NCBI RefSeq assembly: GCF_000241265.1
Contig: NZ_BAEE01000004.1
Coordinates: forward strand, 1-47,224
Source: Gordonia araii NBRC 100433
Lineage (GTDB): Bacteria; Actinomycetota; Actinomycetes; Mycobacteriales; Mycobacteriaceae
Direction: 5' to 3'
Length of the DNA stretch: 47,224 nt
Below, piece by piece: positions 1 to 8,220 of this stretch (position 1 is the stretch's first letter; each line of letters begins with the position of its first letter). The notes under the pieces were generated by a model. It was given only the letters and a program-made list of their open reading frames with translations. It made no database searches and was not told the origin of the DNA. The translations under genes and the position numbers were made by a program.

Positions 1-339
1 GCCGGCAAAGCCGTCTACATCTCCGCGGGCAGCGGCATGCCCGGCCGCTACAACAAGGTCGCCGCCGACCCGCTCGACACCACCGTCAAAGGCGCTTTCC
101 TGGAATTCGGCAGTGCCGTCTGCACCGGTCGGATGACCGCGCGTCTCAAGCAACTCGGCATTCCGTTCCACGGCAGCGTCAAGGCATCGGGCACCCACCG
201 GTGGGAGTACTGGCGCGACGAACTCATCCACGCGTGGCCAATCCTGATGAAGGCAGTCGGCGCTCGCATCGACGGACCGTTGCCGCCCGTCCCGGACACC
301 GCCCTCGCCGAGGACATGATGGGCTCGTCGGGGAGCTGA
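1..339 (+). CDS. C-terminal part of an Ag85-like mycolyltransferase/esterase (cut by window edge)
   Basis: The reading frame is open from base 1, so the gene starts upstream of the window; 112 residues are visible. The end carries the pattern SGTHRWEYWRDELIHAWP, which resembles the segment around the catalytic histidine of the antigen 85/mycolyltransferase esterase family (GTHSWxYW in Ag85). Members of that family are secreted alpha/beta hydrolases that transfer mycolic acids onto trehalose or arabinogalactan. The nucleophile and signal peptide would lie outside the window, so the call rests on the C-terminal signature. It converges on the membrane-protein gene that follows. Confidence 0.7.
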   Translation, partial: AGKAVYISAGSGMPGRYNKVAADPLDTTVKGAFLEFGSAVCTGRMTARLKQLGIPFHGSVKASGTHRWEYWRDELIHAWPILMKAVGARIDGPLPPVPDTALAEDMMGSSGS

Positions 340-371
340 CGGACCCGACGCCCGCGCGATGGCCCGTCAGC
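335..371. terminator. Possible bidirectional terminator hairpin
   Basis: GCTGACGG (335-342) and CCGTCAGC (364-371) form a perfect 8-bp inverted repeat that overlaps the stop codons of two converging genes. There is no T run, which is common in high-GC actinobacteria. Function is inferred from position only. Confidence 0.4.
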
Positions 372-885
372 CCGGACGATCGCCAGGAGCGAGTCGAGTC
401 GGAGCCAGCCCCCGACTCCACACCTCGCGCACCGCGACGCCGACTAATACCAGCACCAGCACAACCCACCAGTCCAGGCGATGGTTACCGATGCCGCCAT
501 CGGCACCCGCGGCGACCAGGAATCCGCCGATCACGGGCGTGAGGCAGGTGAGGGCTCCGGTCAACCAGTCGCGCCCCAGCCACGCCTCCGTCACCGCCGC
601 CACCACCGTGACCACCGCCGCCAACATCGCGACGGTGGTCAAGGCGTTGTTCGCCGCGAACCCATCGGGTGGCATCCCCGCCACGGCGTCGGTCAGGGGG
701 ACGTAGGCGGTCCACCCGGAATCCCCCACCGGCAAGTAGTCGGCGTAGCGGCGAGGCTGGCCGCTCGATGGCGATCGGACGAGCAAGCAGGCGACAACGA
801 ATGTCCACCAACCGACGTGACCGACGACCCGCGTTACGCCCAGGACTGTTTCGGCGCGTCTGGTCGCCTCACTCTCCGAACTCAC
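367..885 (-). CDS. Hypothetical four-helix membrane protein
   Basis: A 172-residue protein starting at GTG. I do not recognise a family. Four hydrophobic stretches are visible at about residues 21-36, 82-103, 108-127 and 138-153, with a polar loop of about 45 residues between the first and second that carries a YADYLPVGDSGW segment. The C-terminus is arginine-rich, consistent with a cytoplasmic end. It lies 18 bp upstream of the end of rpsR on the same strand, so it could be the last cistron of the zinc-responsive ribosomal protein operon or an independent gene. No function is assigned. Confidence 0.6.
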   Translation of the reverse strand: MSSESEATRRAETVLGVTRVVGHVGWWTFVVACLLVRSPSSGQPRRYADYLPVGDSGWTAYVPLTDAVAGMPPDGFAANNALTTVAMLAAVVTVVAAVTEAWLGRDWLTGALTCLTPVIGGFLVAAGADGGIGNHRLDWWVVLVLVLVGVAVREVWSRGLAPTRLAPGDRPG

Positions 886-903
886 TCTCGGAGCGTAGCC
901 GGG

Positions 904-1167
904 CTAGCGCCCCGAACTGTAAGGCAGCAGCGCCATTTCGCGCGCGTTGCGGATAGCGGTCGCGACCTGACGCTGCTGCTGCGGCGTGAGACCGGTGACG
1001 CGACGGCTGCGGATCTTCCCGCGATCGGTCAGGAACTGGCGCAGCAGCGCCGTGTCCTTGTAGTCGATGACCGGCGCCACACCGTTCTTCTGGCGCAGCG
1101 CGTCGAGCTTGTTGGGGACTCGCTTGGCCGGCGACTCGAAGCGCCGACGAGACGTGGACTTACCCAT
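904..1167 (-). CDS. rpsR: 30S ribosomal protein S18, zinc-independent paralogue
   Basis: An 87-residue S18 with the typical core [18 protein letters not shown] and [22 protein letters not shown]. It has no cysteine, so it is the C-minus form expected to replace a zinc-binding S18 when zinc is scarce. It follows rpsN, rpmG and rpmB on the same strand with small gaps, the order of the Zur-controlled cassette in mycobacteria. Its products would be incorporated into alternative ribosomes. The paralogue identity is inferred from the absent cysteines and the neighbours; the housekeeping copy is not in the window. Confidence 0.93.
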   Translation of the reverse strand: MGKSTSRRRFESPAKRVPNKLDALRQKNGVAPVIDYKDTALLRQFLTDRGKIRSRRVTGLTPQQQRQVATAIRNAREMALLPYSSGR

Positions 1168-1184
1168 GGGAGAGTGCCTTTCGA

Positions 1185-1490
1185 TTACCAGCTGGACTTG
1201 TGGATGCCGGGGAGCTCCCCGCGGTGGGCGAGTTCGCGGAACCGCACGCGCGAGACACCGGCCTTGCCGATGAACCCGCGCGGCCGGCCGTCGATCGCGT
1301 CGCGGTTGCGCACCCGGGTCGGGCTCGCGTCGCGCGGCAGCGCGTTCAGCTTGCGGCGGGCCTCCGCGCGTTGCGCCGCATCGGCTGCCGGGTCGGCGAT
1401 GGTCCGCTTGAGTTCGGCCCGCACGTCGGCGTAGCGCGCCACGATCTCCTTGCGCCGCTCGTTCTTGATGATCTTGGACTTCTTCGCCAT
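1185..1490 (-). CDS. rpsN: 30S ribosomal protein S14, zinc-independent long form
   Basis: The protein is 101 residues from MAKKSK to the C-terminal KSSW. It is the long S14 form without the CxxC...CxxC zinc ribbon of the short form. The segment [13 protein letters not shown] followed by [21 protein letters not shown] is diagnostic. The start at 1490 was chosen because its ATG overlaps the rpmG stop codon, which implies translational coupling. A longer upstream in-frame extension is only read-through of the rpmG region in another frame. It acts in the 30S head under zinc limitation. Confidence 0.95.
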   Translation of the reverse strand: MAKKSKIIKNERRKEIVARYADVRAELKRTIADPAADAAQRAEARRKLNALPRDASPTRVRNRDAIDGRPRGFIGKAGVSRVRFRELAHRGELPGIHKSSW

Positions 1491-1654
1491 CAGCGCTCCT
1501 CCTTGAAGTCGACGTGGCGCTTGACGATCGGGTCGTACTTCCGCAGAACCAGCCGGTCGGGGTCGTTGCGACGGTTCTTGCGCGTCACATACGTGTAGCC
1601 GGTGCCAGCCGTCGACTTGAGCTTCACCACGGGGCGGATATCGGTGCTGGCCAT
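1490..1654 (-). CDS. rpmG: 50S ribosomal protein L33, zinc-independent
   Basis: A 54-residue protein, [20 protein letters not shown] onward, ending in [16 protein letters not shown], typical of L33. The CxxC pairs of zinc-binding L33 are missing ([13 protein letters not shown] has none). The start codon overlaps the rpmB stop and its own stop overlaps the rpsN start, so the three genes are probably translated in series. It is too short for many gene callers when taken from its real start. Confidence 0.95.
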   Translation of the reverse strand: MASTDIRPVVKLKSTAGTGYTYVTRKNRRNDPDRLVLRKYDPIVKRHVDFKEER

Positions 1655-1890
1655 CAGACCTTCTCCCCTCGGGCCCGGATCTCGGCGACGACGGCCTCGA
1701 TACCGCGACGATCGATTGTTTTGATCCCCTTGGCCGAGACCCGCAGCGTGACATAGCGGCCCTCGCTGGCGAGGAAATACCGCCGGCGCTGGATGTTCGG
1801 ATTCCACCGGCGCGAGGTGCGCTTATGCGAGTGCGACACCTGCTTGCCGAATCCGGGTTCGCGACCGGTGACCTGGCACCGCGCTGACAT
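1654..1890 (-). CDS. rpmB: 50S ribosomal protein L28, zinc-independent
   Basis: A 78-residue L28 starting [17 protein letters not shown], followed by the conserved [16 protein letters not shown]. It keeps a single cysteine at position 5 instead of the CxxC...CxxC set, as in the mycobacterial RpmB2 paralogue. The start at 1890 is preferred over an upstream in-frame ATG because it gives the family N-terminus and has a GGAGG-like site just upstream. It is the first gene of the leftward ribosomal protein operon and lies 25 bp from a Zur-like palindrome. Confidence 0.95.
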   Translation of the reverse strand: MSARCQVTGREPGFGKQVSHSHKRTSRRWNPNIQRRRYFLASEGRYVTLRVSAKGIKTIDRRGIEAVVAEIRARGEKV

Positions 1891-1915
1891 GGCAACCTCC
1901 TGCTCGGAACTGACT

Positions 1916-1940
1916 GCTATTGACAACGATTCGCAATAGC
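1916..1940. promoter_or_regulatory. Candidate Zur box in divergent promoter
   Basis: GCTATTG (1916-1922) and CAATAGC (1934-1940) are a perfect 7-bp inverted repeat with an 11-bp centre. The inner TGACAACGATTCGCA matches the actinobacterial Zur pattern TGAAAATCATTTTCA at 10 of 15 positions by eye. It sits between rpmB and mrf, both families known to be de-repressed when zinc is low. A second weaker match (TGAAAATCGTTCCCA) overlaps the mrf start codon. Confidence 0.6.
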
Positions 1941-1972
1941 GCTCGGCTCACGCTACCTTGAGAAGCGTGCAA

Positions 1973-3292
1973 ATGAAAATCGTTCCCAACAGTGGTGATG
2001 GGCGCACTCCGATCGTGCTCGTCACCGGACTCGACGCCGACGCGGTCGCGCGGTCGGCCGGCGCACTCCTCGTTCCGGGCACGACCGTCGTCCACCACGA
2101 CCTCACCGAGCTCGACCTCGGCCGCGTCCGGCGCACGCTGCGCACCGTCGACGACGATGGCCAGGAACGCGCCCACCAGAGCGTTCTGCTCCTCGAACAC
2201 GGCTGCATCTCCTGCACGCTGCGCAACGACCTGCTGCCGCTGCTGCGCCAGCTGCACCGCCGCGACACGGTGGAGCGCATCGTGCTGCAGTTGGACTCCG
2301 CCCTGGAACCCGAGGCCCTCAGCTGGGCGATCGACCAAGCGATCGTCTCCGACATGCCGGGCCTCCCCGACGCCCCGGCCGGCGAGGACGTACGGATCGA
2401 CGCGACCATCGCCTGCATCCACGAAGCCGATTGGCTAGAGGCCGCAACGGGTGACACCACCATGGCCGAAGCCGGCCTCTCGGCGACGACCGGAGACGAA
2501 GACGAGCGCACCCTCGCCCAGGTCGCCGTCGGCCAGGTCGCCTTCGCCGATGCGCTCGTCATCGTCGGCTGCGACGCCGCCATGCGCGACGCCTGGGCGT
2601 CCGCGCGTCTCACCGCGGTCTTGAAGCGACTCGCCCCGTCGGCGCCGATCATCATGGAGATTCCCCAGCGGCCGATCACGACGATGCTCGCCGTTCAACT
2701 GCTCTCGGCGATTCCCGCCGGTTCGCGCCGCGGACACATCGACACCCCGCACGACCCGTTGCTGCGCGGTGAGCCGCCGCTGGACTCCGACTGCGGCGTC
2801 GAACTGTTCACCTTCGAGTCCGATCGGCCGTTCCACCCGGCTCGGCTGCACGAAGCGATCGATCATCTCCTCGAGGGCGTCGTCTGTTCCCGGGGCCGCA
2901 TGTGGCTGGCGACCCAGCCCGATTCGGCACTGTGGGTGGAATCGGCCGGTGGCGGCCTGCGCGTCGCCGAGGGCGCACCGTGGCTGGCCGCCATGACCGA
3001 GGACGAACTCGCCGCCGTCGATCCCGAACTGCGGGCGCTCGCCGCGCTGCGCTGGGACGACCACTACGGCGACCGTCACACCTCCATGGCGATCCTGGCC
3101 CACCGCCCCGGTCAGCCGGACGAGATCCGCCAGGCACTGAGCGAGGCGTGCTTGACCGACGAGGAAATGGCGGTCGGAAAAGCGAACTGGCTGTCCTTCG
3201 ACGACCCGTTCGGCCTCGCCCACTCCGACCCCTGCGACGACCTGCCGCGCGCGGTCGACGTCGAACTGACCAACCGAGAGGACAACCGATGA
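1973..3292 (+). CDS. mrf: Mrf-type CobW/COG0523 protein (ribosome hibernation factor recruitment)
   Basis: The protein has 439 residues from ATG 1973; GTG and TTG codons just upstream are in frame but less likely. The N-terminus ([19 protein letters not shown]) has lost the Walker A motif of true CobW GTPases, as in mycobacterial Mrf. [22 protein letters not shown] (residues 77-98) keeps the family CxxC (C78, C81) and is close to Mrf. In mycobacteria, Mrf brings the hibernation factor MPY/RafH to zinc-independent ribosomes. The context agrees: divergent C-minus ribosomal genes and an overlapping rpmE. In M. smegmatis, as I recall it, mrf is in the same operon as the ribosomal genes; here it is divergent. 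Confidence 0.85.
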   Translation: MKIVPNSGDGRTPIVLVTGLDADAVARSAGALLVPGTTVVHHDLTELDLGRVRRTLRTVDDDGQERAHQSVLLLEHGCISCTLRNDLLPLLRQLHRRDTVERIVLQLDSALEPEALSWAIDQAIVSDMPGLPDAPAGEDVRIDATIACIHEADWLEAATGDTTMAEAGLSATTGDEDERTLAQVAVGQVAFADALVIVGCDAAMRDAWASARLTAVLKRLAPSAPIIMEIPQRPITTMLAVQLLSAIPAGSRRGHIDTPHDPLLRGEPPLDSDCGVELFTFESDRPFHPARLHEAIDHLLEGVVCSRGRMWLATQPDSALWVESAGGGLRVAEGAPWLAAMTEDELAAVDPELRALAALRWDDHYGDRHTSMAILAHRPGQPDEIRQALSEACLTDEEMAVGKANWLSFDDPFGLAHSDPCDDLPRAVDVELTNREDNR

Positions 3293-3540
3293 AGCCCGGC
3301 ATCCACCCCGACTACCACCCCGTCGTGTTCCGCGACGCCGCGACCGGATCGGAATTCCTGACCCGGTCGACGATCAACTCCGACAAGACCGTCGAGTGGT
3401 CCGACGGCAACACCTATCCGCTCGTCGTGGTCGAGGTCAGCAGCGAATCGCACCCGTTCTGGACCGGCGAGCAGCGCCTGATGGACACCGCCGGTAGGGT
3501 CGAACGCTTCCAGCGCCGCTACGCGCAGGGCTACCGCTGA
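3289..3540 (+). CDS. rpmE: 50S ribosomal protein L31, type B (zinc-independent)
   Basis: An 83-residue protein, [16 protein letters not shown]..., with [25 protein letters not shown] near the end, the signature of type B L31. There is no cysteine, so it does not bind zinc. Its ATG overlaps the mrf stop (ATGA), which fixes the start and suggests coupled translation. With mrf it forms the rightward half of the zinc-starvation locus. Confidence 0.95.
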   Translation: MKPGIHPDYHPVVFRDAATGSEFLTRSTINSDKTVEWSDGNTYPLVVVEVSSESHPFWTGEQRLMDTAGRVERFQRRYAQGYR

Positions 3541-3549
3541 CCGCTCCGG

Positions 3550-4344
3550 TCAACTCGCCTGCGCTGCGCCGCTGAACTCGGCGGCGCGAACGGCCAGAAA
3601 CTCCCGTGGCGGGTGACCGGCGATGGCGGTGAACTCACGCGTGAGATGTGACTGGTCGGAGTAGCCGCAGGCGAAGGCGACGGCGGCGATGGCCTCGCCG
3701 GCTTCCAGCCGCTCACGGGCATGATCGAAGCGCGCCAGGCGCGCGGCCTGCTTCGGGCCGGCGCCGTACTCGGCGGTGAACACCCCGGTGAGCCGGCGCG
3801 CCGACCAGCCGGACCGCTCGACCAGCTCGGCGACGGTGATCGCGCCCCTGGTCTGCTGGATCACGCGCCACGCGTGCTCGGCATCGGGATTGGCGGGCGG
3901 TGACGACGACGAGCGCGCGACCTCGGCGACGATTCGTTTCGCGACGGCCGCCCGCTGCTCGTGCGGTACCGCGCCGGTCTCGTCGTAGAGTCGGCGGGCC
4001 AGACCGGGCGCGGCGGCGTCCAGTTCGATATTGGTGCTCCACAGCTCACCGGCGGGGACACCGAACAGCGTCCGCGCCGCGGCCGGATCGAGGCCGAGCG
4101 CGATGCCGATCTGTGTTCCGTCGTGGTGGATGGTCACCGGCCGCAGATGCATGCCGCCGAGGCAGCAGCGAAAGGTACGCACCCGCGCTTGCTCTGGCTC
4201 GCTGAGGTTCAGCCCGCTGGCGAGGTCGACGATGAGCGTCACCGTCGACGACGGCAGGCCGATGTGCTCTCCTGGCTCAGCACCCACGATCCGGTACGGA
4301 TTGACCTCGATGCCGGTCAACCCGCGTACGTCCCGAAGCTCCAT
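3550..4344 (-). CDS. AraC-family transcriptional regulator
   Basis: A 264-residue protein. The C-terminal third has the two helix-turn-helix motifs of AraC regulators: ITVAELVERSGWSARRLTGVF and IAAVAFACGYSDQSHLTREF, followed by GHPPREF. The N-terminal part (about residues 1-150) is an effector or dimerisation region containing a CCLGGMHLRPV segment; its ligand cannot be told. The start at ATG 4344 overlaps the 3' end of the upstream VOC gene by 28 bp, so the two are cotranscribed and the regulator may control or sense the VOC protein's substrate. Confidence 0.85.
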   Translation of the reverse strand: MELRDVRGLTGIEVNPYRIVGAEPGEHIGLPSSTVTLIVDLASGLNLSEPEQARVRTFRCCLGGMHLRPVTIHHDGTQIGIALGLDPAAARTLFGVPAGELWSTNIELDAAAPGLARRLYDETGAVPHEQRAAVAKRIVAEVARSSSSPPANPDAEHAWRVIQQTRGAITVAELVERSGWSARRLTGVFTAEYGAGPKQAARLARFDHARERLEAGEAIAAVAFACGYSDQSHLTREFTAIAGHPPREFLAVRAAEFSGAAQAS

Positions 4345-4706
4345 ACGTTTCCCTCGGCGTCGGCGATGGAGAATCCTCTGGACCCATAATCCTCCTCGGC
4401 CATGTCGCGCACCACCGTCGCGCCGACTTCCTCGGCGCGGGCGTAGACCGCGTCGGGATCGGCCACGACGACGTAGACGTTGCCCGCTCCCGCGACGCAC
4501 GGGAACGGACGTGCCGGTCCCGACGAATGGACCATGACGCGTCCGCCGTCGGGCCAGCACATCTCCGAATGCTGCACTTCCCCGTCGCCGTCGCCCTCGA
4601 CGAGAATTCCGGGTTCGAAGCCGAGTCTGGTGAGCCACTCGCGGGCGGCGAGCGGGTTGTCGTAGGCGAGTCCGGGCCAGATGTTGGTGTCTTTCCTTGT
4701 GCTCAT
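4317..4706 (-). CDS. VOC (glyoxalase/bleomycin-resistance fold) family protein
   Basis: A 129-residue protein with one VOC domain: it opens TNIWPGLAYDNPLAAREWLTRLGFEPG, has a central GNVYVVVADPDAVYARAEEVGATVV and closes with DYGSRGFSIADAEGNVWSFGTY. The likely metal ligand is E119 in DAEGNVWSFG. VOC proteins are metal-dependent lyases, dioxygenases or drug-binding proteins; the substrate is not evident. The ATG at 4706 was chosen over an upstream extension because the family N-terminus starts there. It is coupled to the AraC gene downstream. Confidence 0.85.
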   Translation of the reverse strand: MSTRKDTNIWPGLAYDNPLAAREWLTRLGFEPGILVEGDGDGEVQHSEMCWPDGGRVMVHSSGPARPFPCVAGAGNVYVVVADPDAVYARAEEVGATVVRDMAEEDYGSRGFSIADAEGNVWSFGTYAG

Positions 4707-4776
4707 GGCACCAGCATCGTCGACGTGCCGACGGGCGTCTTGAACGAATCGGCAGTACCGGCGTGCAGCGCGGCGC

Positions 4777-6570
4777 TCAGACCATCCGGGCCGCGGCGCG
4801 CCCGGCCCGGCGCCCGGTGAACAGGCATCCACCGAGAAAAGTGCCCTCCAGTGCCCGATAGCCGTGGACGCCGCCGCCGCCGAATCCGGCGGCCTCGCCG
4901 ACGGCCAGCAGCCCGGGGATCGGCTTCGCATCGCCGCCCAGCACCCGGCCGGACAGGTCGGTCTGCAAACCGCCCAGCGTCTTGCGGGTGAGGATGTTCA
5001 TCTTGATCGCGATCAACGGTCCCGCCGCGGGATCGAGGATGCGGTGCATCGGTGTGGTGCGGACCAGGTTGTCGCCGACATAGTTCAGCGATCGCCGGAT
5101 CCCGCGGATCTGGGGATCGCGTGAGTGCGGGTCCATCGCCGCCCGATCGCGCGCGACGATTTGCCTGCGCAACGCGGCCGCGTCGATCAGCGAGTCCCCG
5201 GCCAACCGGTTCATCTTGCGCACGAGTTCGCCGATGCCGCCGGCCTGGACGAAATCCGCGCCGCGGTCGAGGAACGCCTGCACCGGCTTGGGGACGTCGT
5301 CGAGGGCGCGGCTGGCGAGATAGGCGGCAAGATTCTTGCCGGTCAGCTCCGGATTCTGCTCCGACCCCGAGAGCACGAATTCTTTCTCGATGATGCGCTT
5401 GTTGAGCACGAACCACGAGTAGTCGTACCCGGATTGCCGAATGAGTTCGAGCGTGCCGAGAGTGTCGTAGCTGGGGATTCCGGGCGACGGGAAGCGGCGG
5501 CCGCGCGCGTCGAACCACATCGACGACGGAGCGGCGAGAACGCGGATGCCGTGGCCCGGCCAGATCGGCGCGTAGTTGCGCAGCCCTTCGGTGTAGTGCC
5601 ACATCCGGTCGCGGTTGACCAGGCGCGCGCCGGCGTCCTCGGCGATGCCGAGCATGCGACCGTCGACGTGTGCGGGGACGCCCGTGATCATGAAGGACGG
5701 CGGCGTCCCGAGCCGCGCCGGCCAGTTCTGCCGCACGAGGTCCTGGTTCCCGCCGATCCCGCCGGACGCGACGATCACCAGCGGCGCGTGGAGTTCGAAG
5801 GACCGGACCGCTCGTCGGTTGCTCTTCACGCCGCGCGGCGCGGCACTCGGCGCGAGCACGGTCCCCCGGATGCCGGTCACCGCCGAGCCCGAGGTGGTCA
5901 ACCCGTCGACTCGGTGCCGGAAGCGGAACCGGACCCGACCGGCCTGTTGATGAGCGCGGATCCGGCGCTCGAACGGTTCCACGACGCCCGGTCCGGTGCC
6001 CAGGGTCATGTGGAACCGGGGAACCGAATTGCCCACCGAACCGGGGCTTCCGTCGCCGCGCTCGGCCCATCCGACGACCGGCACCCACACCACGCCCATG
6101 CCGGCGAGCCACGCGCGCTTCTCGCCGGCCGCGAACTCCAGGTACTCCTCGGCCCACCGGCGCGCCCAATAGTCCTCCCCGTCGGGCCGGTGCGGAGCGC
6201 GGTCGAAACCCGCGGTGGTGAACCAGTCCCGGCGCGCGGCGGCCAGCGAATCGCGCACTCCCATCAGCCGCTGCTCCGGAGAGTCGATGAAGAACAGCCC
6301 GCCGAGGCTCCAGTGCGCCTGACCGCCGAGATTCGCCCCCGACTCCTGGTCCACGATCAGCACCTTGCGGCCGGCGTCGGCGAGTTCGCAAGCGGCGACC
6401 AGACCGGCGAGGCCGTGCCCGACGACGATGACGTCGGCGACCTGTCGGGGCCCCGCGGTGGCCGGCCCGGCGCCGGCGAGGGAACCGGCCAGCGCGGCCG
6501 ACCCGCCTACGATGATCGCCTGGCGCCGGGACAGGCCGTACTTGTCGTCGCTCACGATCGACGCCCCCAT
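4777..6570 (-). CDS. Tat-exported FAD-dependent dehydrogenase (KstD-like flavoprotein)
   Basis: A 597-residue flavoprotein. An N-terminal twin-arginine signal, LSRRQAIIVGGSAALAGSLA, ends in an Ala-rich cleavage region, so export is likely. The FAD-binding GHGLAGLVAACELADAGRKV and LGGQAHWSLGGLFFID are typical of the fumarate reductase/3-ketosteroid dehydrogenase superfamily; the C-terminus has GEAAGFGGGGVHGYRALEG, the second FAD contact. Members oxidise C-C bonds of steroids and similar compounds, but this subgroup lacks a firm substrate. The ATG at 6570 is preferred over one 27 bp upstream. It is divergent from the GAF regulator, a possible controller. Confidence 0.85.
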   Translation of the reverse strand: MGASIVSDDKYGLSRRQAIIVGGSAALAGSLAGAGPATAGPRQVADVIVVGHGLAGLVAACELADAGRKVLIVDQESGANLGGQAHWSLGGLFFIDSPEQRLMGVRDSLAAARRDWFTTAGFDRAPHRPDGEDYWARRWAEEYLEFAAGEKRAWLAGMGVVWVPVVGWAERGDGSPGSVGNSVPRFHMTLGTGPGVVEPFERRIRAHQQAGRVRFRFRHRVDGLTTSGSAVTGIRGTVLAPSAAPRGVKSNRRAVRSFELHAPLVIVASGGIGGNQDLVRQNWPARLGTPPSFMITGVPAHVDGRMLGIAEDAGARLVNRDRMWHYTEGLRNYAPIWPGHGIRVLAAPSSMWFDARGRRFPSPGIPSYDTLGTLELIRQSGYDYSWFVLNKRIIEKEFVLSGSEQNPELTGKNLAAYLASRALDDVPKPVQAFLDRGADFVQAGGIGELVRKMNRLAGDSLIDAAALRRQIVARDRAAMDPHSRDPQIRGIRRSLNYVGDNLVRTTPMHRILDPAAGPLIAIKMNILTRKTLGGLQTDLSGRVLGGDAKPIPGLLAVGEAAGFGGGGVHGYRALEGTFLGGCLFTGRRAGRAAARMV

Positions 6571-6690
6571 CTTCTGAGTTGGTACACAGCTTGACACTCG
6601 TCAAACCGACAACAGTCAGCACCCCAATGTTGCCCAGGTCACAGCATCGTTGCACAATCGCAGGTAACCCTCCGCAGCAAGGAACTCCCG
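6571..6690. promoter_or_regulatory. Divergent promoter region
   Basis: These 120 bp separate the divergent flavoprotein and GAF-regulator genes and must hold both promoters. GTTGC recurs at 6629 and 6649, but I see no clear palindrome. Confidence 0.3.
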
Positions 6691-7935
6691 ATGGGCAACG
6701 GCGCCGCTTCTCCCACGCGGGTTCGCCGCGCGTACGAAGCCTTCCTCTCGGGCATTCGCCCGCCGGAGGGATCAGTCCGTTCGCTCGTCCGCGAATCGTG
6801 GATCCGATCTCGCGCGGTCGGTATCGACCCGGTCACTGTCAGCACGGAGGGCGACGACGACGCGGACTTCCGTAGCTACCGCGCCGCCCATCGCCTGTCG
6901 ACGGTGCGCCCGCTGATCCAGTCGCTGCTCGTCGACGACCTGGACGGAACGGGCGCCGTCGTCGCGGTCGGTGACGCGCGCGGCCGACTGCTGTGGGTCG
7001 ACGGCGACCGCTCGGCGCGCACCAAGGCCACCGGCATCAACTTCGTCGAGGGCTCGGTGTGGAGCGAGACGGTCGTCGGCACGAACGCACCTGGCCTCGC
7101 GCTGGCGATCGACCGCAGCGTCCAGGTCGTCGGGCCCGAGCACTTCGCTGGACCCGTGCAGCGGTGGAACTGCTCGGCGGCACCGATCCACGACCCGCAA
7201 ACCGGCGGTCTGCTGGGCGTCCTGGACATCACCGGCGGCCACGTCGCATCCACCCCGTTCGCACTGACCACCGTGCGGTCGGTGGTCGCCGCCGTCGAGC
7301 GCGAGCTGGCCGCGACCGCCGTCGACCTCGCGCCGGCCGCCGCGTCGGGCAAGCCTCGGCTGACGGTCCTCGACGACGGCCACCCGCGGTGGGTCGGAGC
7401 CGACGGCACCGACCGGCCACTGACCCGCCGGCACGCCGAGATCCTGCTGCTCCTGCAGGCGTATCCGCGCGGTCTCACCACCGAACAGCTCGCGGGCATG
7501 CTCGCCGACGACGAGTTGGGTGCCGTGACGGTACGCGCCGAGATCTCACGCCTGCGGCGGGGCCTGGGCGACCTCGTCGAGTCACGGCCGTACCGTCTCA
7601 CCTCCGACATCGAATCCGACGTCGACGACGCGCGGCGCCACATCGAGAAGGGCGAGCTCATCGCCGCGATCCGAGGGCTGGGACGCGGCGGTCTGCTCGC
7701 CGAGTCGCTCGCGCCCGGGATCGCCGAACTGTACGACGAACTCCTCGTCGACCTGCGCTCGCATCTCGTCGCCGCATGCGACGAGGCCGCGCTGGAGATG
7801 TGGGTGTCCTCGCCGCTCGGCCGCGACGACCTCACCGCGTGGGCGCAGCTCGCCCGGATCCTGCCGCCCGGCCATGCCGGTCGGGCGCGTGCTGCCGGTC
7901 GAGCACGCTTGCTCGACCGCCGCCTATCCCGCTGA
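6691..7935 (+). CDS. GAF-domain transcriptional regulator (AcoR-like sensor, no AAA+ domain)
   Basis: A 414-residue protein. Residues about 60-210 form a GAF sensor of the AcoR type, with GINFVEGSVWSETVVGTNAPGLALA and the phrase HDPQTGGLLGVLDITGG. Instead of the AAA+ and Fis domains of sigma-54 activators, the C-terminus (about 240-310) is a winged-helix segment: RRHAEILLLLQAYPRGLTTEQLAGML followed by VRAEISRLRRGLG. Such regulators sit beside aldehyde dehydrogenase genes in actinobacteria, and the gene downstream here is one, so control of 8221-10168 is likely. The ligand is unknown. Type A repeats lie between it and the dehydrogenase. Confidence 0.8.
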   Translation: MGNGAASPTRVRRAYEAFLSGIRPPEGSVRSLVRESWIRSRAVGIDPVTVSTEGDDDADFRSYRAAHRLSTVRPLIQSLLVDDLDGTGAVVAVGDARGRLLWVDGDRSARTKATGINFVEGSVWSETVVGTNAPGLALAIDRSVQVVGPEHFAGPVQRWNCSAAPIHDPQTGGLLGVLDITGGHVASTPFALTTVRSVVAAVERELAATAVDLAPAAASGKPRLTVLDDGHPRWVGADGTDRPLTRRHAEILLLLQAYPRGLTTEQLAGMLADDELGAVTVRAEISRLRRGLGDLVESRPYRLTSDIESDVDDARRHIEKGELIAAIRGLGRGGLLAESLAPGIAELYDELLVDLRSHLVAACDEAALEMWVSSPLGRDDLTAWAQLARILPPGHAGRARAAGRARLLDRRLSR

Positions 7936-7953
7936 CCACCCGAACCGTCCTTC

Positions 7954-8114
7954 GGTGGTCGAGTGCCCCTGGGTGGTCGAGTGCCGCCGCCATTGGTGGT
8001 CGAGTGCCCGCGACGAAGGAGCGGGCGTATCGAGGCCAACCGTGCCGGATGGCCGGACCATCTTTGGGTGGTCGAGTGCCGCCGAGCCGCAAGGCGAGGC
8101 GGCGTATCGAGACC
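7954..8114. repeat. Type A palindromic repeats (two full, two partial copies)
   Basis: GGTGGTCGAGTG occurs at 7954, 7972, 7995 and 8067. The last two are full elements ending in CGTATCGAGGCC (8037) and CGTATCGAGACC (8114). Their inner arms differ but each pairs with itself: CCCGC/GCGGG in the first, GCCGCC/GGCGGC in the second. The cluster fills most of the gap between the GAF regulator and the aldehyde dehydrogenase gene and could form hairpins in the transcript. Confidence 0.85.
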
Positions 8115-8181
8115 AACCCGCACGGCCAAGCCCACCCTCCACGCACATGCAACGTCGATGCAACGGCCCTGCTCGTAGCGT

Positions 8182-8195
8182 GTGATCCACCTCAC
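8182..8195. promoter_or_regulatory. CRP/FNR-family binding-site match
   Basis: GTGATCCACCTCAC is a perfect GTGA-N6-TCAC match and lies 26 bp before the aldehyde dehydrogenase start codon. An overlapping inverted repeat ATCCAC-N7-GTGGAT spans 8185-8203. The position this close to the start suggests repression or a leader role, unless the promoter is very short. A single match of this length can occur by chance. Confidence 0.4.
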
Positions 8196-8220
8196 TAGTG
8201 GATACGCAAAGGAGCGGACA

